Assembly (NCBI GenBank): GCA_905221605.1
Contig: CAJNDS010001291.1
Location: 1 to 20,000, forward strand
DNA: 20,000 nt
Direction: 5' to 3'
Source: Symbiodinium natans
Taxonomy: Eukaryota > Sar > Dinophyceae > Suessiales > Symbiodiniaceae
The notes under the pieces are model-generated. The model saw only the letters and a program-made list of their open reading frames with translations, did no database searches and was not told where the DNA came from. How positions within the stretch are numbered: the first letter of the stretch is position 1; each line of letters starts with the position of its first letter. A program made the translations under genes and the position numbers. Positions 1-8,945 of this stretch are shown one piece after another.

Positions 1-157
1 GTGCGCGTGCGCGTGCGCGTGCGCGTGCGCGTGCGCGTGCGCGTGGGCGTGGGCGTGGGCGTGGGCGTGTGCGTGTGCGTGGGCGTGTGCGTGTGCGTGT
101 GCGTGTGCGTGTGCGTGTGCGTGTGCGTGTGGGGGTGGGTGTGTGTGTGTGTGTGTG
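1..157. repeat. GTGCGC / GTGTGC / GT microsatellite
   Basis: Pure alternating purine-pyrimidine hexamer array that changes in blocks. It begins as GTGCGC units (to about 46), then GTGGGC units (to about 70), then GTGTGC units (to about 130), then a G-rich break and plain GT. Apart from the GGG interruptions this is strongly Z-DNA-prone sequence. It runs off the left edge of the window, so its true length is unknown. The open frames across it (Val-Arg and Val-Cys repeats) are artefacts of the repeat. Confidence 0.97.
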
Positions 158-639
158 GCACACCGCTGTACATGCGGGATCGTCACCACGCACTGCAAAC
201 AGGACGGAAAACAAGAACAGTTTTGCAGCCCAACATGCGCTATGCTACACGTCCTTTTCAGCAGGGGGCAGGAGCACCTTGGTCAGTCTCCTGCCAACGA
301 AGACACTGACCAATGGTGGTGAAATCAACTCCGGACGCGGAGTTGACGTACCTGCAGTGATGGTTATAGAAGTCCTGTAACTCAAGCTGTGTATGGCGCA
401 TCATCGCTGTTGCTTCAACCACTTCCTCAAGAACGTGATTTTCTTTTTGGGCATTTGGTATTTGAGCATGGGTGAATTCTTCGTGCCGTGAGCATGACAT
501 GAGTGCAGAGCATATCAGAGGTGAGCAGTGGATGTGCAGTAGCAGAGCATACTTACACGAGCATATCGATGGATCACGCATGAGCATGGACGAGGACATC
601 AAGCAGGTTCGGAAAGTTCAGAGCATGTGTCGAGCATGT
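158..639. other. non-coding stretch between two repeat arrays
   Basis: No convincing gene is seen here. Base composition is balanced and the short open frames on both strands have no coding bias. Towards 480 isolated GAGCAT words begin to appear and lead into the minisatellite that follows. Confidence 0.5.
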
Positions 640-900
640 TTGAGTGTAGAGCATCTGAGCATGAATTACGGAGCATTTGAGCGTGATGAGCAGAGATGGG
701 GAGCATGAAGTGTGAAGCATCAGAACATGAATTGTGGAGCATCGAACGTGATGAGCAGAGTTGTGCGAGCATGAATCGTGGAGCATGAATTGTGGAGCAT
801 CTGAGCGTGGTTAGCAGAGTTGTGTGAGCATGAATTGTGGAGCATCAGAGCATGAATTGTAGAGCGTCTGAGCGTGATGAGCATAGTTGTGTCGGAGAGC
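640..900. repeat. degenerate GAGCATGAATTGTGGAGCAT minisatellite
   Basis: Imperfect tandem array built from a 20-base module (GAGCATGAATTGTGGAGCAT) alternating with a module close to CTGAGCGTGATGAGCAGAG. Good copies start near 657, 781 and 827, with partial copies between and GAGCAT words scattered back to about 490. Units have drifted by point changes and small indels. Open frames through this area are repeat artefacts. Confidence 0.85.
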
Positions 901-1480
901 GATCAGCAGAGTTTTGGGACATTGTCATCGAGTTCGAACATGTGTGTTCACGTGTACGCGCTTATGATAGGATATTTCATATAAAGTTTCATTCGTGACC
1001 CTTCTACTTCATCATCTTGGACGTTCGCCTCGGCAGCTTGCTTGAGCATGTCCTTCTCCAGCAGATCTCCAACTACATGAATATGTGGAGCACTAAAACA
1101 AAAAGTGTGTTATACAGCCAGCCCGCCCTCGCCTTGGGCCGCGGGTGTAGGTGGAGCCTCGCTCCTACGCGTTCATGCTGCCTATGTTAGTCTTCACTTC
1201 GGTGCGGACGCATAGGATAATCCAAAAATGTGAGCTCACCTGGCGTGTGAGAATGAAAAGTCCTATCGTTTTCGATGCACTAGTAACATGCCGGGCCCAT
1301 TAATGTGGGTGCCAACGATGCTCAGCAAGACGGCCGGCGTGCCGTATGTTCCTCGATTGTTAGTCGTGACCCAGCATCCGGAGAGATTAGCAACTTTCTC
1401 TTTTGTTACATCCTTGCCGTAACGGTTTGATAGGTCAGAGTAGTGTGTAGCAAGTACCCCAGCTACATCGGACTCGCACC
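901..1480. other. upstream region of the first gene, with small inverted repeats
   Basis: No gene is supported on the + strand. Three short inverted repeats lie close together. One is CCCGC with GCGGG around 1124-1145. The second pairs GTAG (1147-1150) with CTAC (1165-1168) and GAGC (1154-1157) with GCTC (1161-1164) around a three-base loop. The third pairs CCTATG (1181-1186) with CATAGG (1211-1216). The 11-mer GACGTTCGCCT at 1020 recurs exactly at 4518, just before the next gene's start. A minus-strand open segment (about 1263-1480) is discussed under rejected items. Confidence 0.4.
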
Positions 1481-4161
1481 ATGGACGGCTACCAGTGGTA
1501 CCAGCAAAGTTGGCAGCGGCAGCCGCCTCCTCCTCCTCCTCCAACAGAACATCAAGCACATCCTCCTCCTCCCCCTCCATTAGACGCCACACCCGACGGC
1601 ACACTACCCAGGAGACGATCAAGGATGGCAAGTTCGATGGAGTCAACATCCACCAGCCGGAGGAGTACGCCCCCAATACCAGTGGCCACCCCACCAAGAT
1701 GCAGCATCCCCGCAGCCACAATGGCTAGCACCAGGCGCGCTATTGGATCAAACACAATTCGGTCCCCCGACGTATCGTCGTGAAGATGCAGCAAGATACT
1801 CACCTTCGAGTCAAACGACAGGCCAACACTCGCCACCGACCTACCAGAACATCCATCCTCACCACCAACATGCCGGTCCTCAACAACATGGTCGCAACGA
1901 TCACCCGGAAGTACGCCAAGCTCCACCACACCCACAACCTCACGCCTACCCTCATGCTCCATGTCATTGGCAGACTCCAGATCCACCCCCGTATCTTCAG
2001 CATGGTCAACAATATCCTCCAGGCCAAGATCTACGACGCGACCACCATCCTCGAGACCTTGCACACCACCATCATCAACAGCCAAGCACTCCGCAGGCTC
2101 GACCAGAATGGAATCAAGCCACACCTCCGCCAGCGCACCATCTTCAGCAACAAACGAATGTTCAACAAAGAGCAGACCCCACCCAGGTATATGCTCACTC
2201 AGATCCGCAACGAGACGCAGCATGGCAGGAGCCTTTGTCACAGTCCAGACCGTTTCCAGCACATCAACGACTCGCACCCGCCCAGCTATCGGACACACAC
2301 CGAGATGACCATCAACGAGGCCAACCTGTCCATCACGGAGAACATCAACAACCTCGTCAAGCCCCAGAACCACCCTCCCAATCCACCCCACTGACGACAC
2401 CATCCCAGATGACGGAGATGTTCACGTGCATCACAGGCATGCTTGAGAAAGTCGTGGCACCGCTACTTCAGAGTCAAGCCAGGGTCGCCCCGACGCAATC
2501 CCAACATCCTGGTGATCAGCACAGAACCGAGTCCTTCACGACACACCGCACCAGAAGTCGCAGCAGAACCACCTATGAACCCAGTCCAACCCATCCCAGG
2601 AGTACCAGATCTACGCGGCACACACACATTCCCCTGTCACCCCACCACCCCGCAACCAACGACCCCAACCAAACGGGCAAAACCCACCGGCCATGCAGTC
2701 GAAGCAGATCGAGATCTACACGTGGACAGTCGGAAAAGGCCAGATTCCAAACATCGAGAAGGCGCTCTTCTCCAAATCCTCATCACCGTGCATCCGAACC
2801 AACACCATCCCAACACAGCCCCTCCCCGAGCAGCACGAGGCGCAGAAGCACCACCGTCGTTCTCACCCCTGCGCTCGATCGACTCGCTTCACACACGGCG
2901 ACCCACAGAGACACACCGGGCTCTTCATCCAGACCACCCCAGGCACCCTCAGAAGCGTCCAGGGCTACGTCACACAACGCAAGACCAGAAACCGAATCAG
3001 GCTTCAAGCCCGAAGAACGTCGACGCATGAAGCAGCTCTACCAGGACACCATGGCAGACCCCTACAGGCTCGCGTGTGTGTCCGAGATGTACCATCAACA
3101 GGACCCACCACCACCCATGGACCCTTCCAGCCTAGGCAACCGGTACATGAACGACATCATGCACGACATCGCCAACTTCACTCACGGACAACCACTATGG
3201 CTTTCCAATCCAGCGCAGATGGCCATCCGCCAAGTGGCAAGATCCTTCGCTTGCTCTCACCACAGGATCACACCCTTCCTCGGCCAGTTCAGAACTCACC
3301 CCAACACGGACACGGTGATCCACCCTCAGCTCATCAACGTCGACCCATACAGCAACAAGCAGGACACGACTGATTATCCACTGGTGCAGGTCCTCGTCAT
3401 ACCACTACGCACCACCAAGCCACCACCTCACGCACACGATGCAAACAGCCCAACACCTCCCACACACAAGGGCACCTACAAGACATACTGGTCGCACGCA
3501 ACCGACGAAGCCGGTCTATGGCACATCTTGCGCGAGGGCTTCGTCAGACCCACGAACTGGCAGCCCACCAACTGGGATGACGACAACCTCCCCTACAACA
3601 AAGCATACCTACCCCATCGTGGGTTCAACGGATTCCACCAAGACAACTCACCCGACAACCTCCAACTTGGATTTTGCCACACCAACCTCCGCAAAGCCCT
3701 CCGCCTCCCAAAAGCCAGAGCAGGTCCTGCCGAAGGAGAAATAGCCACGGGCTTCACCATATTTGGACGCGTCACATCGTCCACCTCACAGCACAGCCAC
3801 ATGCGGCAGAAGGGAGGAGGATGGATCACTCAGAAGGCGCTCATCGAGGCACACCTCAACGACACCGGTCGAGGCAGTCGTAACTTCACCACCGTCTTCT
3901 CCCACACCGAGAAGAGCGTCATCGATGCACAGTACGCCGAGATCACCGGGATCACCGTCAACATCTTCTACCCCAGACCCTCACCCACCACACCACCTCC
4001 AGTCTCCAACAGATCCCGAGACAGTGACCGCAGACGACGACGTTGACAACTACCCGCACTGGCAGCTCCTTCTTCCTCATCGTGAAGACCAAAGTGACGA
4101 TTTCTTTTTCACCTTCACGAAGCCTCGCTCGTGCAGCACCAGCACGCTAATCACAGCATGA
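1481..4161 (+). CDS. large protein, disordered N-terminal half and a folded C-terminal domain (possible ADP-ribosyltransferase-like fold); reading frame broken
   Basis: Function not recognised. The ATG at 1481 has a strong Kozak-like context (CGCACCATGG) and opens frame 2: MDGYQWYQQSWQRQ, then two proline runs. The long open frame is frame 3, from 1584 to the TGA at 4046, and it has no ATG near its beginning, so the two must be joined by a frame change between 1584 and about 1783. Order: Gln/His/Pro-rich tract; amphipathic helix near 2410-2470; Ser/Arg-rich tract with SRSRSRS near 2540-2800; folded part from about 3015. The last 190 residues contain a WSHAT histidine (3495), LWHILREGFVRP, GFNGF (3624) and QYAEITGI (Glu at 3939). 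This order recalls the His...Glu layout of ADP-ribosyltransferases, but the match is weak. Coding-like sequence continues in frame 2 from about 3990 to 4161 (DDDVDNYPHWQLLLPH), implying a second, -1 break. Confidence 0.6.
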
Positions 4162-4533
4162 CAAAATGGAAGGCACCAAGCGGAGCAGGTCGTAGATCGG
4201 ATGGAGTACACCCTAACCCCACCACACCTGATTCTGCAGTTCCGGACTGTTTGAAATTTCTGCAGCGAGCCTTCTGCATCTAGCCCAGTGTGTTCGCCAT
4301 TCACGGATTGCAGTCGAATGCATGTAGTACAGCGTTACAGCTGAGTGAGTCTGCCTTCTCTTTTCAGCACATGAAATCACGCGTGAAGTGAGAATTCGTG
4401 CACTGCTGTGATGCTTTGGACCCTGACCTTGAGAGACATGTTCCAGCCACCTTCAGAAGTCGCCAGTGCCGATTACGTTGCGCGTGCAGTTTTGCTCTTG
4501 AACATAATGCCTCATTAGACGTTCGCCTTCACC
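4162..4533. other. spacer
   Basis: Balanced base composition and frequent stops in all frames; no gene seen. It holds one copy of TGAAGTGAGA (4384-4393), also found in the spacer at 12025-12034 and nearly at 14615-14624. It ends with GACGTTCGCCT immediately before the next start codon. Confidence 0.5.
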
Positions 4534-5682
4534 ATGGATCCGGCAGAAGACATGGAACACGCCCTTCACCGATGGCTCAGCGGACAAGTCGCCGATCATC
4601 AGGTTGTACAAGTACTAGGACCTCAAACACTACAAAGATGGCAAGCACTCCTGGTGAGTATCGTGGAGGAAAGCGACACACCCATCATCACGGACACGTC
4701 ATCGATGCCACCCAGACCATGGACGACCAACCTGCACCCATCCAAGTACATGGAGATCCTAGGCACCAATGAAGAGGGCATCAGCAACACCGTCAACAGG
4801 TTTCGACAGCAAACCATGAAGGCCAAGATACTGCACCAATCCAGACTACGAACGGTGCAATCCGACTACTCTGAGATAATCGGCCAAGGAAGACTACACG
4901 ACATGGAAATCAAACCCGGTCGAGCTCTTGCCTCCGCAGACACCCACGGGACCATGCCCCACACCCTTCCCCCCCCAACCTCCGCACAAGAACATGCCAG
5001 CCAATTTCAGAGATGGTATCCGAATCGGCAAGCACCACCGCAGGACCACGCGACCGGCATGTCCATGGACTATGCAGGCACAGACCAACCTGTCAGAGAC
5101 CTACAAACCTGGCACACGGGAGCCTTCCCCCACATCCCCGTACCTCCGGATCGCACAGTACCTCCTCCTGAAGAACAGCATCACGGAGAAGACAGATCCA
5201 GGTCGCCACTTCGAAATCCTGGTGTCCATACGATGGGCATGCACGCCAGCAGCCTGCAACAACTGCTCGACAGCCTGGAGCCAGCCGTGGACACGCAATC
5301 CGTCATGCAACATCACGACCAAGGCCGACTACTTCCAGTTCTACCAGTGGATCAGATAGAACACGCGCAGCCACAGTGGTGGAGACGACCGATCAAACCG
5401 GAGCTTGTTCACATGCTACCTCCGGTTGAACCACACCATTGGGAGCTCCAAGACGATGGCTCACCCGTCATACGATTTTACCCCAACCGCATGACCTTCC
5501 TCCCGAAGCAGCTGGTGCACAAGTTCCCCTCACTCCAGCAAGAACTTCAAAACAGCGTCCTCATGTCCTGGGACCAGTACAAAGCCGACGCATCCACACA
5601 TCCAGATGGCACGCTACGCCGACTCCATCGACATGCCCCAACCCAAACCCTTGCACCTACGACTACGTTCCCTTCTACATGA
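4534..5682 (+). CDS. hypothetical protein with SR-type linker
   Basis: Function not recognised; 382 codons. The start is supported by the context TTCACCATGG and by the change to C/A-rich coding composition at this point. Residues 1-130 look folded and helical (MDPAEDMEHALHRWL; NTVNRFRQQTMKAKILHQ). The middle is Pro/His/Gln-rich and carries QHHGEDRSRSPLR (about 5176-5214), the HHG(E/D)-RSRS signature shared with three other genes here. The C-terminal third looks folded again (WWRRPIKPELVHML; FYPNRMTFLPKQLVHKF). After MSWDQYKADA (about 5595) the frame drifts into low-complexity HAPTQTLAPTTTFPST. Meanwhile the +1 frame becomes strongly coding and continues as the next ORF, so this may be the first half of one longer protein. 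Confidence 0.65.
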   Translation: MDPAEDMEHALHRWLSGQVADHQVVQVLGPQTLQRWQALLVSIVEESDTPIITDTSSMPPRPWTTNLHPSKYMEILGTNEEGISNTVNRFRQQTMKAKILHQSRLRTVQSDYSEIIGQGRLHDMEIKPGRALASADTHGTMPHTLPPPTSAQEHASQFQRWYPNRQAPPQDHATGMSMDYAGTDQPVRDLQTWHTGAFPHIPVPPDRTVPPPEEQHHGEDRSRSPLRNPGVHTMGMHASSLQQLLDSLEPAVDTQSVMQHHDQGRLLPVLPVDQIEHAQPQWWRRPIKPELVHMLPPVEPHHWELQDDGSPVIRFYPNRMTFLPKQLVHKFPSLQQELQNSVLMSWDQYKADASTHPDGTLRRLHRHAPTQTLAPTTTFPST

Positions 5683-6952
5683 AATCCTATCAGGAACCGC
5701 TGCAGTTCGCATCCTACAGTTCACTGCCATACAATTCAGGATGCTCGTACGCAAGGGCACCTGCCCAGATTTGGCCACAATGCCCAACCTCTACCAGCTC
5801 TGGCACTGGGGATACATCAAGTTCCGAAGTGTAAACCCGGAGCTGTGGATGTTCACACACAACTTCGCGGACCCCAGAACCATGGGCAGGCTGGAACAGA
5901 CCTGCACTCACTTCCACCGAGTTTGGTCAGCACACGTCCTTCCCAGCACGGCAGGACTGGTACCCCTACTGCCGCCCATACAAGACCTCTGCGTGGTGCT
6001 CCACAGCACGGCGCCACCCTTCCACCAACCAATGCTCGCGAAGTACAACACCATCTCGGGCATTATGACCATGCAGGCGGTCAGCAACATAGTCTTTCGC
6101 AAGGCTCACCATGACTTGCAGCTCCACAGAACTTGGCCCAGCATCGATTCCCACACAGGATGCGATCAAGGAATCGACACGTTCCAGATTCCGGACCACT
6201 GGCCAACCAACATATGGACAGACACGCTGCAGAAGCTCACTCACACGACCAGATGGACGCCACCCTCCACGCCAGACATCCGCACCAGGCTCACCATCAA
6301 CCACCTGTACAGCGACATATTGCCCAACATGATATGGACGCCGAGATTTGCCCTACCCCTCACCTCACAACAGATTCACGCAGTTCAAGTTTCCACCCAA
6401 GCAGCACATGTACTACATCGACTATGGGACCCACTCATCTTCACCTTCACGGACCCGTGCCACACGATCGACGGATTAGACGCCAAGCGAACAAGCCGAC
6501 CCGATATGATCGGAAGATTTCACCGACTGAGTTCAGGAGGACAAACACCAATGCTGGCAATCCCGGCCAGCAGCGTGATCGAGACACAGTTGGACTGGGC
6601 CTGGTTCCAATCCACTACGGCATCAAACTCCCCGTTCAGATGGCTGTCCCTACCCCTCGCAGTCATGGAACACCCCAGGACGCACTCGGTCTTTTGGATC
6701 CACCGAAAGACATCAGGCCAAGTACAACGTCACCAAGCTCTACATGTACACCAAACCACGTGGTTGGTGGCATCAGGCATACCCACGGCATTCCAGGAGG
6801 ATCCAGACATCACGCAGAATCAAGCACAGGCCACCCCAACCCAGGAGGAATGGACGGACTTCATCAACCAACGACAAGCTCTACTAGAACTTCAACGATG
6901 CACCACCGTTGACAAAGAAGCGGGACAACACCAATGGAGGTATGTGAAGTGA
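5606..6952 (+). CDS. hypothetical protein with F-box-like motif
   Basis: 448 codons from ATG 5606, in the +1 frame relative to the preceding ORF and overlapping its end by 77 bases. Either it has its own start or it is the continuation of that ORF across a +1 frame change near 5600. The frame is clean and C/G-ending throughout. Residues about 77-114 (5834-5947) contain ELWMFTHNFADPRTMGRLEQ followed by TCTHFHRVW. This fits the F-box pattern of a helix, a DPR turn, then a Leu/Cys/Phe-spaced helix. A second LPLTSQQIHAVQ segment lies near 6354. In known F-box proteins the motif binds Skp1 of an SCF ubiquitin ligase; whether this one does is unproven. No transmembrane segment or catalytic motif is seen. 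Confidence 0.65.
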   Translation: MARYADSIDMPQPKPLHLRLRSLLHEILSGTAAVRILQFTAIQFRMLVRKGTCPDLATMPNLYQLWHWGYIKFRSVNPELWMFTHNFADPRTMGRLEQTCTHFHRVWSAHVLPSTAGLVPLLPPIQDLCVVLHSTAPPFHQPMLAKYNTISGIMTMQAVSNIVFRKAHHDLQLHRTWPSIDSHTGCDQGIDTFQIPDHWPTNIWTDTLQKLTHTTRWTPPSTPDIRTRLTINHLYSDILPNMIWTPRFALPLTSQQIHAVQVSTQAAHVLHRLWDPLIFTFTDPCHTIDGLDAKRTSRPDMIGRFHRLSSGGQTPMLAIPASSVIETQLDWAWFQSTTASNSPFRWLSLPLAVMEHPRTHSVFWIHRKTSGQVQRHQALHVHQTTWLVASGIPTAFQEDPDITQNQAQATPTQEEWTDFINQRQALLELQRCTTVDKEAGQHQWRYVK

Positions 6953-7172
6953 TGAAGCCCAGACGAAAGGAGTTTCACGATGGAACGAACTCAGCCACAT
7001 GCACCCGTCGAGAGAAGTTGCAGCCCTATGCACTCCGCGTCCTGCATGCAATTTTCACAACACGCCGCTTGTGCAAAGGTAGTGCTTCATGTGCTCGACA
7101 CAGCCGTTGCGTGTCTCACGTAGGCTTCCTCACTAACAGCTGGACATATAAGCAACCCTAGACCCCCACGCC
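6953..7172. other. spacer before the Gag-like gene
   Basis: Balanced composition, no gene seen. It contains GTGAAGTGATGA at the very start and a TATATAAG-like word (CATATAAG, 7145-7152) only about 20 bases before the next ATG, too close to be assigned confidently as a promoter element. Confidence 0.35.
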
Positions 7173-8885
7173 ATGGCAGAGAGACGTGATCACCACGGTC
7201 AACGACATGCTTAATGGCATACACACTCGCACAGACGAGGCAACGGTTCCAGACGATCCAGATCACCCAGAAGATTCAGCACGCCAAGACCATCCAGGAG
7301 GCACCGCACCAGATCGACATCACCGAGATCCACGCGCACATTCCACTCCAACCCACGGCCTAGCTCGGGACCAGCTTTGACCCCCAGATCCACATTTACA
7401 GCGTCCCATACGCTTCCTCGCCATGGACAAGATTCGGTGTGCAACCCACGACGAGATCGCCACCGTCAAGATCAGCGACTCCCGGTGTACGGGAACTCTC
7501 CAACCCGATCTACTCAATCTTCGGCCCCTACCCCAGCCCGCCCTAACCCCAAAGAGCGCGCCAGGGAAGTGCTCCAGGACATCTTCCACCAGCCTAACAA
7601 CGACCTCCCGGACCATTGGGACTCCAACGAGACGCTCTATGACAAAAACCAATATGGAGGAGTCCAGATGCCTAGAATCGTACCCGCCACATCATCGGCC
7701 AAGAAAAACGGCACAGCAGGTATGGATCCGTTCGACATCAAAGTTTGGCAAGTGGCCTTCGAGGGCAAGCACAATTATATGCTGCGCCAACTCGCCAACG
7801 GAAGATGGACTCAGTTCCAAGGCCACAAGTCACTACCTGATGCCGTGTTTCACATGAAACTCTCCACCTTCATCCGCAACCGCAACATTCGCATCGAGAC
7901 CATCGCAGTCAACTATTGGAAATGGAAAAACGGCACGGAAATGCTACCCACCGAAGCTCAACGGAAGGAAGCCATGGAGATGCTCGTCGCCAACATTGGA
8001 GACCTCCTCATGCGCTACAACAACCCTCCTGCTGTACAACCCCAAGCACGTGCCCAACTCGCACAGAAAGAAGCGGAGATAGCAGGATTGCGCGCACAGC
8101 TCGCAAGTCAGAACCGCAAGACACCCTTCCCACAGGGCATCATCCCCCCTACCCAAACCCAGATGCCCAACTTCTTCGACACCGGCACCAGCAAGGCTCC
8201 ACCATCATCCGGCAACCCTCTTCATCCACACCGAGATCAGTGCGCTCCGGCGAATGCCCACAACCTCGTGCAGGTAATCGACGCCGACGACTCCCAAGCA
8301 TCGCAACCCATGGCATCCGAATCGGCCGAACATGCACCTCAACCCCCTCCCCCACTGCACCCTCACCCGCCTACCGTGGAAGACGAGACGGACCCCAACC
8401 TCATCGGAGGTATCACCACGCCCTCCTACCAACCCAGCCCAAGATCCCCCGCCCCAGGTGAATCAGCATCCAGCCGCCCGTTTGAATCACCAGATGGCAG
8501 ACAAAACAAAGTCCTCCTCGACATCGTCAACGCATTCGAGGACGACGAACTTATCCAGTACCTCAGCGACATCGCTCCGAAGCAAGAGCCAGGTGAGCAG
8601 GCCAAAAAGGACAAGATTCGACAAGTACATGAACTCACCAGCTCACTATCAAGATACGCGGCCCCCTCGGCAAACACCTGGATTTCCACTCTCAAGATGT
8701 CTGGACCCAAACTACAGGCCCAGAAGGAGATCGCCAAGAGACTCACGGTGTACGTGGAGGCACATCCAAAAGACCAGGCGTACCAGGACATGGTGAAGGC
8801 CTGGTCTCTTCCCAAGCTCACCAACACAGCAGGGACGGCAGCAGTCGCCATCGTGGTAGCAGGCCTCGCTTCATACCTACATTGA
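7173..8885 (+). CDS. Gag-like SR-rich, coiled-coil protein with hydrophobic C-terminal tail
   Basis: Likely structural partner of the downstream RT; the family is not recognised by name. ATG 7173 (CGCCATGG) gives MAERRDHHGQRHA, then an in-frame TAA at 7212-7214. The same frame is open from 7215 to 8885 and continues as SR-rich sequence (RRSRSPRRFS, RRHRTRSTSPRS). The start resembles MAKHDHHGD of the gene at 13388, which supports this frame and suggests the TAA is a break or is read through. A folded helical domain follows (7728-8025, with NYWKWKNGTEM), then a short coiled coil (QKEAEIAGLRAQLASQ, about 8065), a Pro/His-rich linker, a second helical region (8500-8810) and a hydrophobic C-terminal stretch TAGTAAVAIVVAGLASYLH (8826-8882). 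That stretch is compatible with a tail anchor. The charged N-terminus suits nucleic-acid binding. Confidence 0.65.
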
Positions 8886-8889
8886 CTAG
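8883..8889 (+). promoter_or_regulatory. TGACTAG leaky stop context, candidate readthrough site
   Basis: The Gag-like ORF stops at TGA followed directly by CTAG. UGA-CUA(G) is an established readthrough-prone stop context in animal genes and some RNA viruses. The 20 codons after the stop (8886-8945) contain no stop and lead in the same frame into the ATG of the GIY-YIG/RT gene. Occasional readthrough would therefore yield a Gag-Pol-type fusion. No experiment supports this yet. Confidence 0.4.
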
Positions 8890-8945
8890 GAACCCTACTC
8901 GCAACGCGGCAGCCATCGGGACGGCTCAACCGCATACACTCTTCC

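Noticed and set aside
1-380. ORFs coding Val-Arg / Val-Cys repeats
   Set aside because: Direct translation of the microsatellite; no coding evidence beyond it.
1263-1480. Minus-strand open segment of about 70 codons containing LATHYSDLSNRYG, faintly like the ATHY motif of MutS proteins
   Set aside because: A single short motif, no Walker or other MutS motifs around it, no start codon within the segment, and the upstream poly-Glu is the antisense of the proline run. This length is expected by chance over 20 kb.
1780-2394. 204-codon frame-1 ORF with high third-position C, apparently helical protein
   Set aside because: It is in the +1 frame of a Gln/His/Pro-rich stretch. CAN CCN codons read one base later give ANC and CNC codons, which mimic coding bias. 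The Gln/His/Pro frame is continuous with the clearly coding 3' part.
1552-2403. 283-codon minus-strand ORF
   Set aside because: Val/Asp/Gly-rich antisense image of the C-rich + strand gene; a T-poor + strand leaves few stops in antisense frames.
2693-3010. Frame-2 segment MQSKQIEIYTW... with good codon endings
   Set aside because: It is the shifted reading of the AGA TCG AGA TCT Ser/Arg repeats in frame 3; the same effect is seen at 7214-7360, where SR codons shift to Ile/Gln/Thr.
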